Origin: a virus
Direction: 5' to 3' (one strand)
Length of the DNA stretch: 57,508 nt
Virus record (IMG/VR): IMGVR_UViG_3300020034_000016
Coordinates: 1 to 57,508 of that record
In this document: positions 48,755 through 55,879 of the stretch, piece after piece
How positions within the stretch are numbered: position 1 is the first letter of the stretch
Layout: every line of letters begins with the position of its first letter
Position numbers and translations under genes: made by a program
The notes under the pieces: generated by a model
Told to the model about the DNA's origin: nothing
The model's input: only the letters and a program-made list of their open reading frames with translations
Databases searched by the model: none

Positions 48755-50124
48755 TGCTGACCAACGCCTCCTTTCATTTCAACCATAAATACCAGCAGGT
48801 CTTCACCACAAAGGCGCGCTATATCCTCCTTTGGGGTGGCCGGGCGAGAGGCGGCTCCCACTTTGGCACCGATTACTTCCTTTATAAGATGACGCAGCCG
48901 GAGTACTTCCGCGGCGCCCTGATGCGCAGTATCTACGGTGATATCAAGGGCTCTCTGTGGCAGGACTGGAAGGATCGACTGGAGAGTTCCAGCTTCGACG
49001 ATTCTGAGTTCGACATCAATGAGCGCATGACGGCCACATACAAGAAGACCGGCAATGGCTTCCTCGCAAAGGGTTTCAAGAAGTCTTCGAGTAAACAGTC
49101 CGCGAAGTTGAAGTCGCTTGCGGGGATGACTCACATCCTGATTGAGGAAACGGAGGAAACCGAAGAAGATGATTTCGATAAGTTGGATGATAGTGTCCGG
49201 ACAAACAAGATCGAGGATATTCAAATTATGATGCTCTTCAATCAACCTGGCAAGAATCACTGGCTGATGAAAAGATTTTTTAATTTGATACCCTGGGACC
49301 CCAAGGAACATGGTGATTACAATCCTGATGCTGAGGGCTATTACATTGCCGTTCCGAAAGATAATCCTGATGTTTTGATTATCCATACCACCTACCTGGA
49401 CAATATCAAGAACCTGAATCCTAAGACGATCTCCAAGTACATCAATTACGGAAATCCAGACTCCCCGTTTTACAACCCGGAGAAGTATTATACTGATGTG
49501 CTGGGATTGGTAGCGGAGGGTGTGCGTGGTAGGATTTATAAGAAATTCAGACCGATAAGTCTGGAGTTCTTCAAGGCTCTTCCATATGAATCTTTCTACG
49601 GACTTGACTTTGGTTATTCGGATGACCCGGTAGCATTAGTCGAATTGAAAAATCACAACAATAGGAATTTTTGGAGGGAGAGGATCTATGAGTCAGGGTT
49701 GACCAATCCGGCACTTTCGGAAAAGATGACGGCCCAGGGCATCAGTAAGAAGTCAATCATCTATGCGGATAATGCTGAGCCAAAGAGTATACAGGAGCTG
49801 AGGGACCTAGGATGGAATGTCAAAGAAGCTGACAAAGGAACCGATTCGGTGAACTTTGGCATTAAACAGCTCATCAGCATGGACAATTATTATACCGATG
49901 AATCCAAGAATATTGAAATGGAGCTGCAGGAGTATAAATGGCACCTGGACGCCAACAAGGAACCAACTGACACACCAGTGGACAAAAAGAATCACGCGAT
50001 GGATGGCGGTAGGTATGGGATCACCACACACAAACAGCTGAAGCGGCGCAAGAAGTTCGTGACCTCTAATGGTGAAGTAGCCAGCGATGTACCGGCCAGG
50101 ATCAACCCGCTGGATTGGGCATAG
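48754..50124 (+). CDS. terL: terminase large subunit
   Basis: 456 residues. ATPase: a P-loop-like GGRARGGS (28-35) without the usual Lys, a Walker-B-like HILIEETEE (Glu131-132); nuclease: GLDFGYSDDP (Asp286), YADNAE (Asp340) and NHAMDGGRY (Asp418). These nuclease aspartates are the RNase-H-like set. It translocates and cuts DNA. Typical length. A 1.1-kb region with terminators follows, and portal and capsid are not next to it. Confidence 0.92.
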   Translation: MLTNASFHFNHKYQQVFTTKARYILLWGGRARGGSHFGTDYFLYKMTQPEYFRGALMRSIYGDIKGSLWQDWKDRLESSSFDDSEFDINERMTATYKKTGNGFLAKGFKKSSSKQSAKLKSLAGMTHILIEETEETEEDDFDKLDDSVRTNKIEDIQIMMLFNQPGKNHWLMKRFFNLIPWDPKEHGDYNPDAEGYYIAVPKDNPDVLIIHTTYLDNIKNLNPKTISKYINYGNPDSPFYNPEKYYTDVLGLVAEGVRGRIYKKFRPISLEFFKALPYESFYGLDFGYSDDPVALVELKNHNNRNFWRERIYESGLTNPALSEKMTAQGISKKSIIYADNAEPKSIQELRDLGWNVKEADKGTDSVNFGIKQLISMDNYYTDESKNIEMELQEYKWHLDANKEPTDTPVDKKNHAMDGGRYGITTHKQLKRRKKFVTSNGEVASDVPARINPLDWA

Positions 50125-50134
50125 AATATTTTTT

Positions 50135-50185
50135 GACTTAGTTTGTAAAAATACTGACGCCTTTCGCCAAACTAAGTCGATTTTT
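50135..50185 (+). terminator. terminator after terL
   Basis: A perfect 11-bp stem, GACTTAGTTTG (50135-50145) with CAAACTAAGTC (50168-50178), a 22-nt loop and GATTTTT. It ends the packaging operon. Confidence 0.8.
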
Positions 50186-50489
50186 AGACTGTAGATCAGA
50201 AATCAATATTTTAGCAGCTTGTTGGACTGTCGGCGAGTTCTCACCATTATCTCACATACTGGTGAACAAATTTCGATCACTAATGATTGCTGTAGTAACA
50301 GAGCGAATTTCATAAGTGATTGACTATAATCAATATTGAATAAAAATGATCAATTTCATTTATAATGAGGTAGAATGCAGCAGTTTGAAAAAGTAAATGC
50401 ACAGGTTCATACGGAAATATATATATCCACACACTGTGAAGAAGTGACACCGGGAACTTCTTCTTTTTCCAATTACATTCGTCGTATGC

Positions 50490-50520
50490 CAAAAGAAAAA
50501 GAGACCTGGCAGGGTCTCTT
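50490..50520 (-). terminator. minus-strand terminator
   Basis: Stem AAGAGACC (50499-50506) with GGTCTCTT (50513-50520), followed by a T-rich tract on the minus strand. It lies 20 bp beyond the stop of the possible minus-strand gene at 50541. Confidence 0.65.
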
Positions 50521-50540
50521 AAATTCGATTCTTTGTTGGC

Positions 50541-50777
50541 TTAATAGGCGCAGTCGGAGAAGTCGCACCTTGATTTACTCCTTCTGAATCTGGCCCTCGC
50601 AATACCTAAAAACTGGATATCCAATTCAGGAATATGGAAGCGGGGGTTTTCTTTTTCAAACAGTTTGTCGCTATTTGATTTCGGTTTAAAAATAACACAT
50701 CGTACGTTACGGCGGTGCACGGCAGCCGCATATTTATTCAGACCGTGTTGATAACGTACGACAAAGCCGTACGGCAA
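50541..50777 (-). CDS. possible minus-strand protein (tentative)
   Basis: 78 residues with only a TTG start at 50777, directly after a terminator hairpin. The middle and end are moderately protein-like (RFHIPELDIQFLGIARARFRRSKSRC). A minus-strand terminator follows. Could instead be noncoding. Function unknown. Confidence 0.3.
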   Translation of the reverse strand: MPYGFVVRYQHGLNKYAAAVHRRNVRCVIFKPKSNSDKLFEKENPRFHIPELDIQFLGIARARFRRSKSRCDFSDCAY

Positions 50778-50778
50778 T

Positions 50779-50809
50779 AAAAAGTCCCACGATTGCCGTG
50801 GGACTTTTT
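50779..50809. terminator. strong bidirectional terminator
   Basis: A perfect 12-bp stem AAAAAGTCCCAC (50779-50790) with GTGGGACTTTTT (50798-50809), 7-nt loop, so a T run follows it in both directions. It ends the minus-strand gene at 50847. Confidence 0.85.
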
Positions 50810-50846
50810 CCTTTGATTTTTAGCCAATTCTACCGGTTTGCTGGTT

Positions 50847-51167
50847 TTACGCACCATGTATGTCCCGCGATCGAAATAAATGGTGTTTGACTCTTTTAGT
50901 GGGGCCGGGGGTTTTTGCCTGGATTTCAGGCTTTACTCCAATCGACAACGAATAGACTGATTCGAGGTGTTTATGGAATACCGCCGGTACCTCGAGTACC
51001 GAAGCGTCATTCACAAAAACGCCCAGTTCCATGGATGCATTGCATTCCGCCTTTTTGAGGACGGCGCCAGCATCTTTGTCTTTCGTTACTCTGTCAGGAG
51101 TACCGTGAGCACCCACCACAACAAGAGAAAATGCCAGGAGCAGAATTACCGCAATGGATTTACGCAT
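50847..51167 (-). CDS. small secreted protein
   Basis: 106 residues from ATG 51167. Clear signal peptide (IAVILLLAFSLVVVGAHG), then a 85-residue soluble part with one Cys and a basic end. Divergent from the tail operon and sharing the third 20-bp element with it. Alone on the minus strand, flanked by terminators: this is the layout of a lysogeny-conversion (moron) gene. Function unknown. Confidence 0.7.
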   Translation of the reverse strand: MRKSIAVILLLAFSLVVVGAHGTPDRVTKDKDAGAVLKKAECNASMELGVFVNDASVLEVPAVFHKHLESVYSLSIGVKPEIQAKTPGPTKRVKHHLFRSRDIHGA

Positions 51168-51214
51168 GACGTGATGATTTTGGGTGAAAAAATATTACTT
51201 GAAATTAAAAGTAC

Positions 51215-51234
51215 GTGAAAGGATACATTATGTC
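51215..51234 (+). promoter_or_regulatory. shared 20-bp element, copy 3 (tail operon / secreted protein)
   Basis: GTGAAA-G-GATACATTATGTC, between the divergent genes at 51167 (-) and 51267 (+). On the minus strand it is followed by a TACTTTTA, similar in position to the TACTTTTG of the glycan promoter. Confidence 0.8.
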
Positions 51235-51247
51235 TCTTTAAATGACA

Positions 51248-51255
51248 TAGATTTG
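51248..51255 (+). promoter_or_regulatory. -7 promoter element of the tail operon
   Basis: TAGATTTG fits TAnnTTTG. Transcription would begin near 51261, so the ATG at 51258 cannot be the true start of the next gene. Confidence 0.65.
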
Positions 51256-51266
51256 AAATGAAATTT

Positions 51267-51830
51267 ATGTCTATGAGTCAAATCCAAAAAGCTACCGAGA
51301 TCATCGAGAAGGCAAAAAAAGAGGTAAACGCCGTGCTAAAAGATTCCCAGTTCTTTCATGCGCAGCTCGAAATCAACGCCCTCTTCGATAAAATATTGGT
51401 TCGATTCCAGCACATGGGTGGCCTTCTTAAAGGCGACGACACAGGAATACACTCCTTCCCACCCATTACATCGTTCATGGGTGAATTGCTGACGCCGGTA
51501 AAGATGATCGAAAGCAAGGACCTCAATCCCACACAACATGCAAAGGCCGTGTACCTGCAAAAGGTAGAACGTTTGTATACCGAGCTTCCTACTATCTCTC
51601 CAGAAGGGCTGCTCAACAGCTATACGCTGCCTGAAGATATTCTGGTTCTGCGTGGTGTTGCCAAGCGAGCCGGGGTCGATGAATTCGAGACCGCGGAGTT
51701 AACGACCGCGTTCGTCGAGGACATTATCACGGCTATTCAGCGAAAAGCCAAAGACGAGAAAGCTCAGAAAAAAATAGATGATGAGCTGTCCAAACAGGAT
51801 CCACGAAAAACCAAGGGCGTCAAGGAATGA
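51267..51830 (+). CDS. hypothetical tail-region protein
   Basis: 187 residues from ATG 51267 (51273 also possible; 51258 lies before the predicted transcript start). Helical, with an acidic end and Lys-rich tail. Directly before the tail assembly chaperone. Could be a tail accessory; no family recognised. Confidence 0.7.
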   Translation: MSMSQIQKATEIIEKAKKEVNAVLKDSQFFHAQLEINALFDKILVRFQHMGGLLKGDDTGIHSFPPITSFMGELLTPVKMIESKDLNPTQHAKAVYLQKVERLYTELPTISPEGLLNSYTLPEDILVLRGVAKRAGVDEFETAELTTAFVEDIITAIQRKAKDEKAQKKIDDELSKQDPRKTKGVKE

Positions 51831-52510
51831 GGATCCTCATCAACGATAAGGAAGTTGTATTCCCATCCTCGCTGTCAGAGATTACCCTGGGGCAGCGTAT
51901 CGCATTCCAGCAGCAGCATGGTAATGATCTGGACAAGATGGCCAAATCCATCATGGAGATGAAAGAAGGGCCGTTGCAGGACCTTGAGGTGATGGAGTTC
52001 AACTTTGAAAAGATGTTTCGCACATTCGCCTTCTTTGCCGGCACCACCGTAGAGGCAATCAAGGAAAGCAAGTTCATCGATGATGTAGCAAGCATTTACT
52101 ACTCCTGCCTGGCAGTCCTCTTCGATGAGGAGGCAGCGCTTGATTATCAAACAGAGTTTATCTGGGAAGGCGAGACCTGGGTACTAGGCTCTGCCGAGCT
52201 CAATCAGGCCAGTAAAAAGAAGTTCGCGGAATTTGTCGATGCCAAGCAGATCGTCAAGGACCTGGTACACCTCGGCCAGAGTAAATGGGAATACATGCTT
52301 CCACTCTGTGCCATCTATCTGCGTCGCAAGGACGAGCCTTATTCTGAGGACTTGGTGTATGAAGGATCGGACCGCCAGGAGCTGATGAAATCCCTACCCA
52401 TGAATATCGCCATGCAGGTAGGTTTTTTTTTGACCGCTTCAATGAATATATCAATGAACATTTTGAAGTTTTCTGGAAGTCCAGAGCCAAAGGCAGCGGT
52501 AAGCATGTAA
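51827..52510 (+). CDS. tail assembly chaperone, short form (gpG-like)
   Basis: 227 residues, acidic alpha-helical body (LGQRIAFQQQHG, YYSCLAVLFDEEAALDY, MLPLCAIYLRR). The frame ends shortly after a run of nine T at 52423-52431. A -1 slip there joins it to a second open frame. The pattern is that of tail chaperones G and GT, which bind the tape measure during tail assembly. The tape measure gene is outside the window. Confidence 0.75.
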   Translation: MRILINDKEVVFPSSLSEITLGQRIAFQQQHGNDLDKMAKSIMEMKEGPLQDLEVMEFNFEKMFRTFAFFAGTTVEAIKESKFIDDVASIYYSCLAVLFDEEAALDYQTEFIWEGETWVLGSAELNQASKKKFAEFVDAKQIVKDLVHLGQSKWEYMLPLCAIYLRRKDEPYSEDLVYEGSDRQELMKSLPMNIAMQVGFFLTASMNISMNILKFSGSPEPKAAVSM

Positions 52511-52719
52511 AGGACCATTTCGACCGGTATGGATGGATCAACTTTCTAAAAACCATTGCCGCAACAAAGGTCTTCGATATCGCGGCAAGTGGAATGAACA
52601 GCATCGAATGCGCGAGGGATGCCAAGTTGTTTGATGTCCTGATATATGCTTCCGAGGATAAGAGCCTGAGTGAAGCCCAGGCTCTGGATTACGAGGTGGA
52701 GCAGAGAAAGTATAAATAG
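51827..52719 (+). CDS. tail assembly chaperone, long frameshift form (gpGT-like)
   Basis: In frame 0 the T run is read GGT TTT TTT TTG. A -1 slip gives TTT GAC CGC TTC and opens a further 96 codons (DRFNEYINEHFEVFW, KDHFDRYGWINFLKTIAA, TKVFDIAASGMN, ending EQRKYK) to TAG at 52717-52719. Total about 297 residues. The slip site TTTTTTT plus the good coding quality of the extension support a programmed frameshift, as in lambda. Confidence 0.8.
52423..52431 (+). other. T9 slippery tract for -1 frameshift in tail chaperone
   Basis: Nine T residues read as TTT TTT TTG in frame 0. The -1 frame is open from here to 52719. It is the only long T run in the late tail genes. Confidence 0.75.
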
Positions 52720-52726
52720 TAAACCG

Positions 52727-52960
52727 ATGGATATACACTTTTGGATCGGGCCGGAGAAGAAGCCATACATCGATATCCACCTGACGGTGGCGGGCATTGT
52801 CGGTATCATCGTCATCTGGATACTGCTCAGTTTTGCGGAAGGAAAGTATAAGGAGTATAAGCGGGAACGAGCTGAGAGGAAAGGAAAAATCTTTAGGTAT
52901 GAAAAGCCATTTCCAAGAATGAGGAATCCCGTTGAGCAATCCGGAAGACGACACTCATGA
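52727..52960 (+). CDS. small membrane protein, tail region
   Basis: 77 residues from ATG 52727. Membrane helix at about 21-38 (VAGIVGIIVIWILLSF), then a highly charged Lys/Arg/Glu tail. Overlaps the next gene by ATGA. Function unknown. Confidence 0.7.
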   Translation: MDIHFWIGPEKKPYIDIHLTVAGIVGIIVIWILLSFAEGKYKEYKRERAERKGKIFRYEKPFPRMRNPVEQSGRRHS

Positions 52961-53154
52961 GCGTACCATCCTTCAATACGATCATCCAATATTTCGTCAG
53001 CTTCTGGAAGCGGTTTGACGCCGGCGAGCTCGGCACCTTCCCGGATCCGGCAGACCCTGTTGATCTGGGCAACCCATTGACCCAGGATGAGATTGACTTC
53101 GTGAAGCGATTGAAGAAGGAGATGGAGGAACGCTTCACTGGCGGAGACACTTAA
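52957..53154 (+). CDS. small tail-region protein
   Basis: 65 residues, acidic second half (PDPADPVDLGNPLTQDEIDFVKRL). No known motif. Part of the tail operon. Confidence 0.68.
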   Translation: MSVPSFNTIIQYFVSFWKRFDAGELGTFPDPADPVDLGNPLTQDEIDFVKRLKKEMEERFTGGDT

Positions 53155-53168
53155 AACACGGATTATAT

Positions 53169-53648
53169 ATGCAACAAATGAATCAACAAATCGCGCTCGC
53201 TAAAATCGCGCAAGAGAAAAACAGGATCATGGCCGATCGGCTCGGGAGAGAGTTGGATGAGCGATTTTTCCCTAACGATAAACTAACCGATCTGTGGAGG
53301 GATAGTGTGGCCCTGGCCATTGCTAAGTCCGCCCCCATTTCCCACAGACTTTCCCTGTTGGAATACGCAAAGGTTGTTGCCAGTGATCCGCAAGAGAACC
53401 AGAGTATCACCCTATTTCAATTCGCGGTGCTCACCAATGCCCTGGAAACGGTATCGCGCAATGATCTTGGCCTGACTGGATCGGAGTACGGAGATTTTAT
53501 TGGACACGTCGCAGAGCTGCAGCATATCTATGAAAAGGCTCTCCAGTCTATCAAGGATGATATCATGGTTAAGGTGGAAGAGGAATTCAAGGCAAAGGAT
53601 ACAGCAAACGGGAGCGCGATGATGCAAGCGGTAAAAGACGAGGAATGA
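53169..53648 (+). CDS. hypothetical helical tail-region protein
   Basis: 159 residues, helical, with LTDLWRDSVALAIAKSAPISHRLSLLEYAKVVA. The next gene begins by ATGA overlap. Possible tail component; function unknown. Confidence 0.7.
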   Translation: MQQMNQQIALAKIAQEKNRIMADRLGRELDERFFPNDKLTDLWRDSVALAIAKSAPISHRLSLLEYAKVVASDPQENQSITLFQFAVLTNALETVSRNDLGLTGSEYGDFIGHVAELQHIYEKALQSIKDDIMVKVEEEFKAKDTANGSAMMQAVKDEE

Positions 53649-54265
53649 TCAGCTATCCTTACATACAGGAGTTATTCACCAACGTACTGTCGAAGTCCAA
53701 AGCAATTGGCGGCCGCTTCTTTGTTTCTGCCAAGCAGGGTCGGGAAATCAATAACGATGACCTCGAGCAGGCGATCACTGATGAGTTCGCTGGAAAGACT
53801 GGCGCCAAGTACCCGCTCGCATTTATGATGCCGCCCAGAAGCTTCGGCAGCTTCACAGATCCCGCCGGCGAGTGGGAACGGTTCCAACTTATCCTTTTCT
53901 TTCTGAAGACGACCTATGTCAGCGGATCTGGACAGACGCAGTCTCCGAATCCTGCGACGAGAACATCGACGCACACAGTGGTACAGGACTGGCACGATAT
54001 GAAGCGCTGCGCCGTGAATTTCGTTGGTGTATTAAACCAACTGCAGCGATCCCGTGGCACGATCAACACCACGTTCCGTTTGAACCAGGAATACGAGCGC
54101 ACGATACAACCGGTGTCATTTATAGGGGTAGATCGGCTATCTGGCGTGCGCCTGGATCTTGTTGTCAATTTGTTCAACGGGTGTGTCCTCGAGGATTACA
54201 CCCCGCAAGATATTACGGCCATTACATTACCGGCAGGGGATAGTCATCCAGAACACCAGATGTAG
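53645..54265 (+). CDS. probable tail completion or minor tail protein
   Basis: 206 residues. Starts ISYPYIQELFTNVLSKSKAIGGRFFVS, then a conserved-looking LAFMMPPRSFGSF and a beta-rich second half ending in VRLDLVVNLFNGC. The order in the operon fits a tail terminator or minor tail protein. The family is not recognised with certainty. Confidence 0.7.
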   Translation: MISYPYIQELFTNVLSKSKAIGGRFFVSAKQGREINNDDLEQAITDEFAGKTGAKYPLAFMMPPRSFGSFTDPAGEWERFQLILFFLKTTYVSGSGQTQSPNPATRTSTHTVVQDWHDMKRCAVNFVGVLNQLQRSRGTINTTFRLNQEYERTIQPVSFIGVDRLSGVRLDLVVNLFNGCVLEDYTPQDITAITLPAGDSHPEHQM

Positions 54266-54474
54266 TGGTCAATCCAATCATGGGGCCTGCAAGTAACAAT
54301 TCCTGGCGGCCTCCAGGAAAGACGGCATCGCATCTTAATGTAACGGATCCCATAAAAGTTGAGCGTGTAGATGGTTTGTTACATATAGCTAAACCGGGGG
54401 CAGGCGGCAACGTCATTACCGGAATGCATGCGCAAGGGCTGGCAGCTTGGAAAGACAGCAAATTTAAAAATTAG
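54265..54474 (+). CDS. small hypothetical protein
   Basis: 69 residues from GTG 54265 (ATG at 54280 also possible). Gly/Pro/Asn-rich start, then beta-like KVERVDGLLHIAKPGAGGNVI. Function unknown. Confidence 0.58.
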   Translation: MVNPIMGPASNNSWRPPGKTASHLNVTDPIKVERVDGLLHIAKPGAGGNVITGMHAQGLAAWKDSKFKN

Positions 54475-54478
54475 CAAT

Positions 54479-54673
54479 ATGAAAATTAAAGCGTCCCTCC
54501 CCCGGATTGAAATCAAAAGGTCAGAGAACGGCGAATGGTACTGGAGATACCTGGCTAAGAACGGCAAGCAGATATCCAGAAGTTCAGAGACCAATAAGCG
54601 CATCGCCACTGTTCAACGGTCAGTACAGATAATGAAAGGCTCAGGCGACGCTTCAATCATCACCATTAAATAA
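54479..54673 (+). CDS. DUF1508/YegP-like small protein
   Basis: 64 residues from ATG 54479. Pattern IKRSENGEWYWRYLAKNGKQISRSSETNK matches the DUF1508 (YegP) repeat: WYWR...NGK.I..SSE. Half the usual two-repeat length. Function unknown. Confidence 0.75.
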   Translation: MKIKASLPRIEIKRSENGEWYWRYLAKNGKQISRSSETNKRIATVQRSVQIMKGSGDASIITIK

Positions 54674-54679
54674 CCTGTT

Positions 54680-54901
54680 ATGTACGACGATAACTATGCA
54701 CGCGGCCTCCAAGTGAAATTCACCGAGGAAGATTTTTCTGAAGCCCGTAGTTCGGATGACATTATACGGGACCGTATTGGCCCTGAGAAGTTGGCTAAGA
54801 TGATTGAATACACAAAAGTCCTCCGCAAGAAACATCCAACAATGAAAGAGGACCGTGTAAAAAGAAAGGTAGCTGAATATTTTAAAGTGAAACTGACATG
54901 A
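54680..54901 (+). CDS. small basic hypothetical protein
   Basis: 73 residues, helical; basic end RVKRKVAEYFKVKLT. Overlaps the next gene by ATGA. Function unknown. Confidence 0.68.
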   Translation: MYDDNYARGLQVKFTEEDFSEARSSDDIIRDRIGPEKLAKMIEYTKVLRKKHPTMKEDRVKRKVAEYFKVKLT

Positions 54902-55158
54902 GTGTAAAAGTAATTGCCAGGCTTATTCCTCCGGAGTACCGGCGCGAGATCTTGGTGACGAATATGATCACCACCGCTGTGGCCACCTCCACGGATGCGA
55001 ACATGCACTATCTCTGTACCATCTGGAGCAACTACGTGGAGCCCGGATGGACCCCCGATTGCAACCTTTGTTGCTCCAGGGTCCTGACCAATTATAAAAA
55101 CATGATCGATGAGCTGATCCAGTTGGAAAAGGAAAGCCAGCTCCTTAATGAAGCATGA
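54898..55158 (+). CDS. small hypothetical protein with Cys cluster
   Basis: 86 residues; three Cys close together (CNLCCSR) plus one earlier, possibly a zinc site; helical C-terminus (MIDELIQLEKESQLL). Overlaps neighbours. Function unknown. Confidence 0.68.
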   Translation: MSVKVIARLIPPEYRREILVTNMITTAVATSTDANMHYLCTIWSNYVEPGWTPDCNLCCSRVLTNYKNMIDELIQLEKESQLLNEA

Positions 55159-55643
55159 CAACAATCACTGACATATACCAAGGAGCTATTCCTTTTATCA
55201 ACAGCCTGCTTCGAAAGGAGCTCATCGCGCAAGGGCACCATCTTACCGGTGCACTGGAGGAGTCTTTTGACGCGGAGATCTCGTCGACACGCAAGCAGGA
55301 CCTCATGGAAGGGATGGCAGCGCATTATGCGGAGTGGGTGAACAATGGATTTCCGGCAGCGAGTGCGAGCATGAAGCAGTTTCCTTTTGTCTATGCGTAC
55401 TTCCTGAAACGCGGACTATCGGAGCCTGATGCCAAAGGAGCAGCCTTCGGAACGATACGAAAGTGGATGAAAGAGGGTATGCCTACACAGGCCAGTAAGG
55501 CATATTCCAGTACAGGGAGCAGAACCAATATGATTGAGAATGCCTTTGCTGGTGCCGAATCCAAAATCGATGATTATCTCACCGACGGCTTTGATTTCGT
55601 GGTAGAGGAACGTTTTCAACTCGAAAAATCCGAAACGATATGA
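55155..55643 (+). CDS. hypothetical tail-region protein
   Basis: 162 residues, helical. Central part reads HYAEWVNNGFPAASASMKQFPFVYAYFLKRGLSEPDAKGAAFGTIRKWMKEG, with several aromatics, recalling tail or head-tail connector proteins of Bacteroidota phages. Family not certain. Coupled to both neighbours by ATGA. Confidence 0.7.
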   Translation: MTTITDIYQGAIPFINSLLRKELIAQGHHLTGALEESFDAEISSTRKQDLMEGMAAHYAEWVNNGFPAASASMKQFPFVYAYFLKRGLSEPDAKGAAFGTIRKWMKEGMPTQASKAYSSTGSRTNMIENAFAGAESKIDDYLTDGFDFVVEERFQLEKSETI

Positions 55644-55879
55644 AATTCTGGGTAACTGAAATCCGGGCGCAGGACCCGGAAACCGAAAGAATGACAACCT
55701 GGATGGGACCAAATGTTCCGGGTAGTGACATCCATGATGCAGAGGCCTTTTGTCAACGTAATGGCCTTGGATATTGTAAGGTCGTTGCTGAGTTGGACGC
55801 GAGTTACCCCTGTAAGGCAAATTCGACGTTCTCGGATTTCACGCATGCAACGGAATACGAAAAGCCAAACCTTAATTAA
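55640..55879 (+). CDS. small hypothetical protein
   Basis: 79 residues, mixed alpha/beta, two Cys. Starts MKFWVTEIRAQDPETERMTTWMGPN, ends with a charged tail. Coupled to the next gene by TAATG. Confidence 0.68.
   Translation: MKFWVTEIRAQDPETERMTTWMGPNVPGSDIHDAEAFCQRNGLGYCKVVAELDASYPCKANSTFSDFTHATEYEKPNLN

Larger units (their letters stand above)
50186..50846. other. 661-bp region without a confident gene
   Basis: AT-rich, with three short structures: a minus-strand terminator at 50490-50520, CGTACG palindromes at 50701, 50755 and 50768 and a strong bidirectional hairpin at 50779-50809. The only possible gene is the minus-strand frame at 50541-50777. An untranslated RNA from this area is conceivable but not supported further. 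Confidence 0.5.

Noticed and set aside
50375-50587. 70-codon plus-strand open frame after terL
   Set aside because: Contains a terminator-like hairpin and Arg/Ser-rich nonsense end; runs against the minus-strand structures around it.
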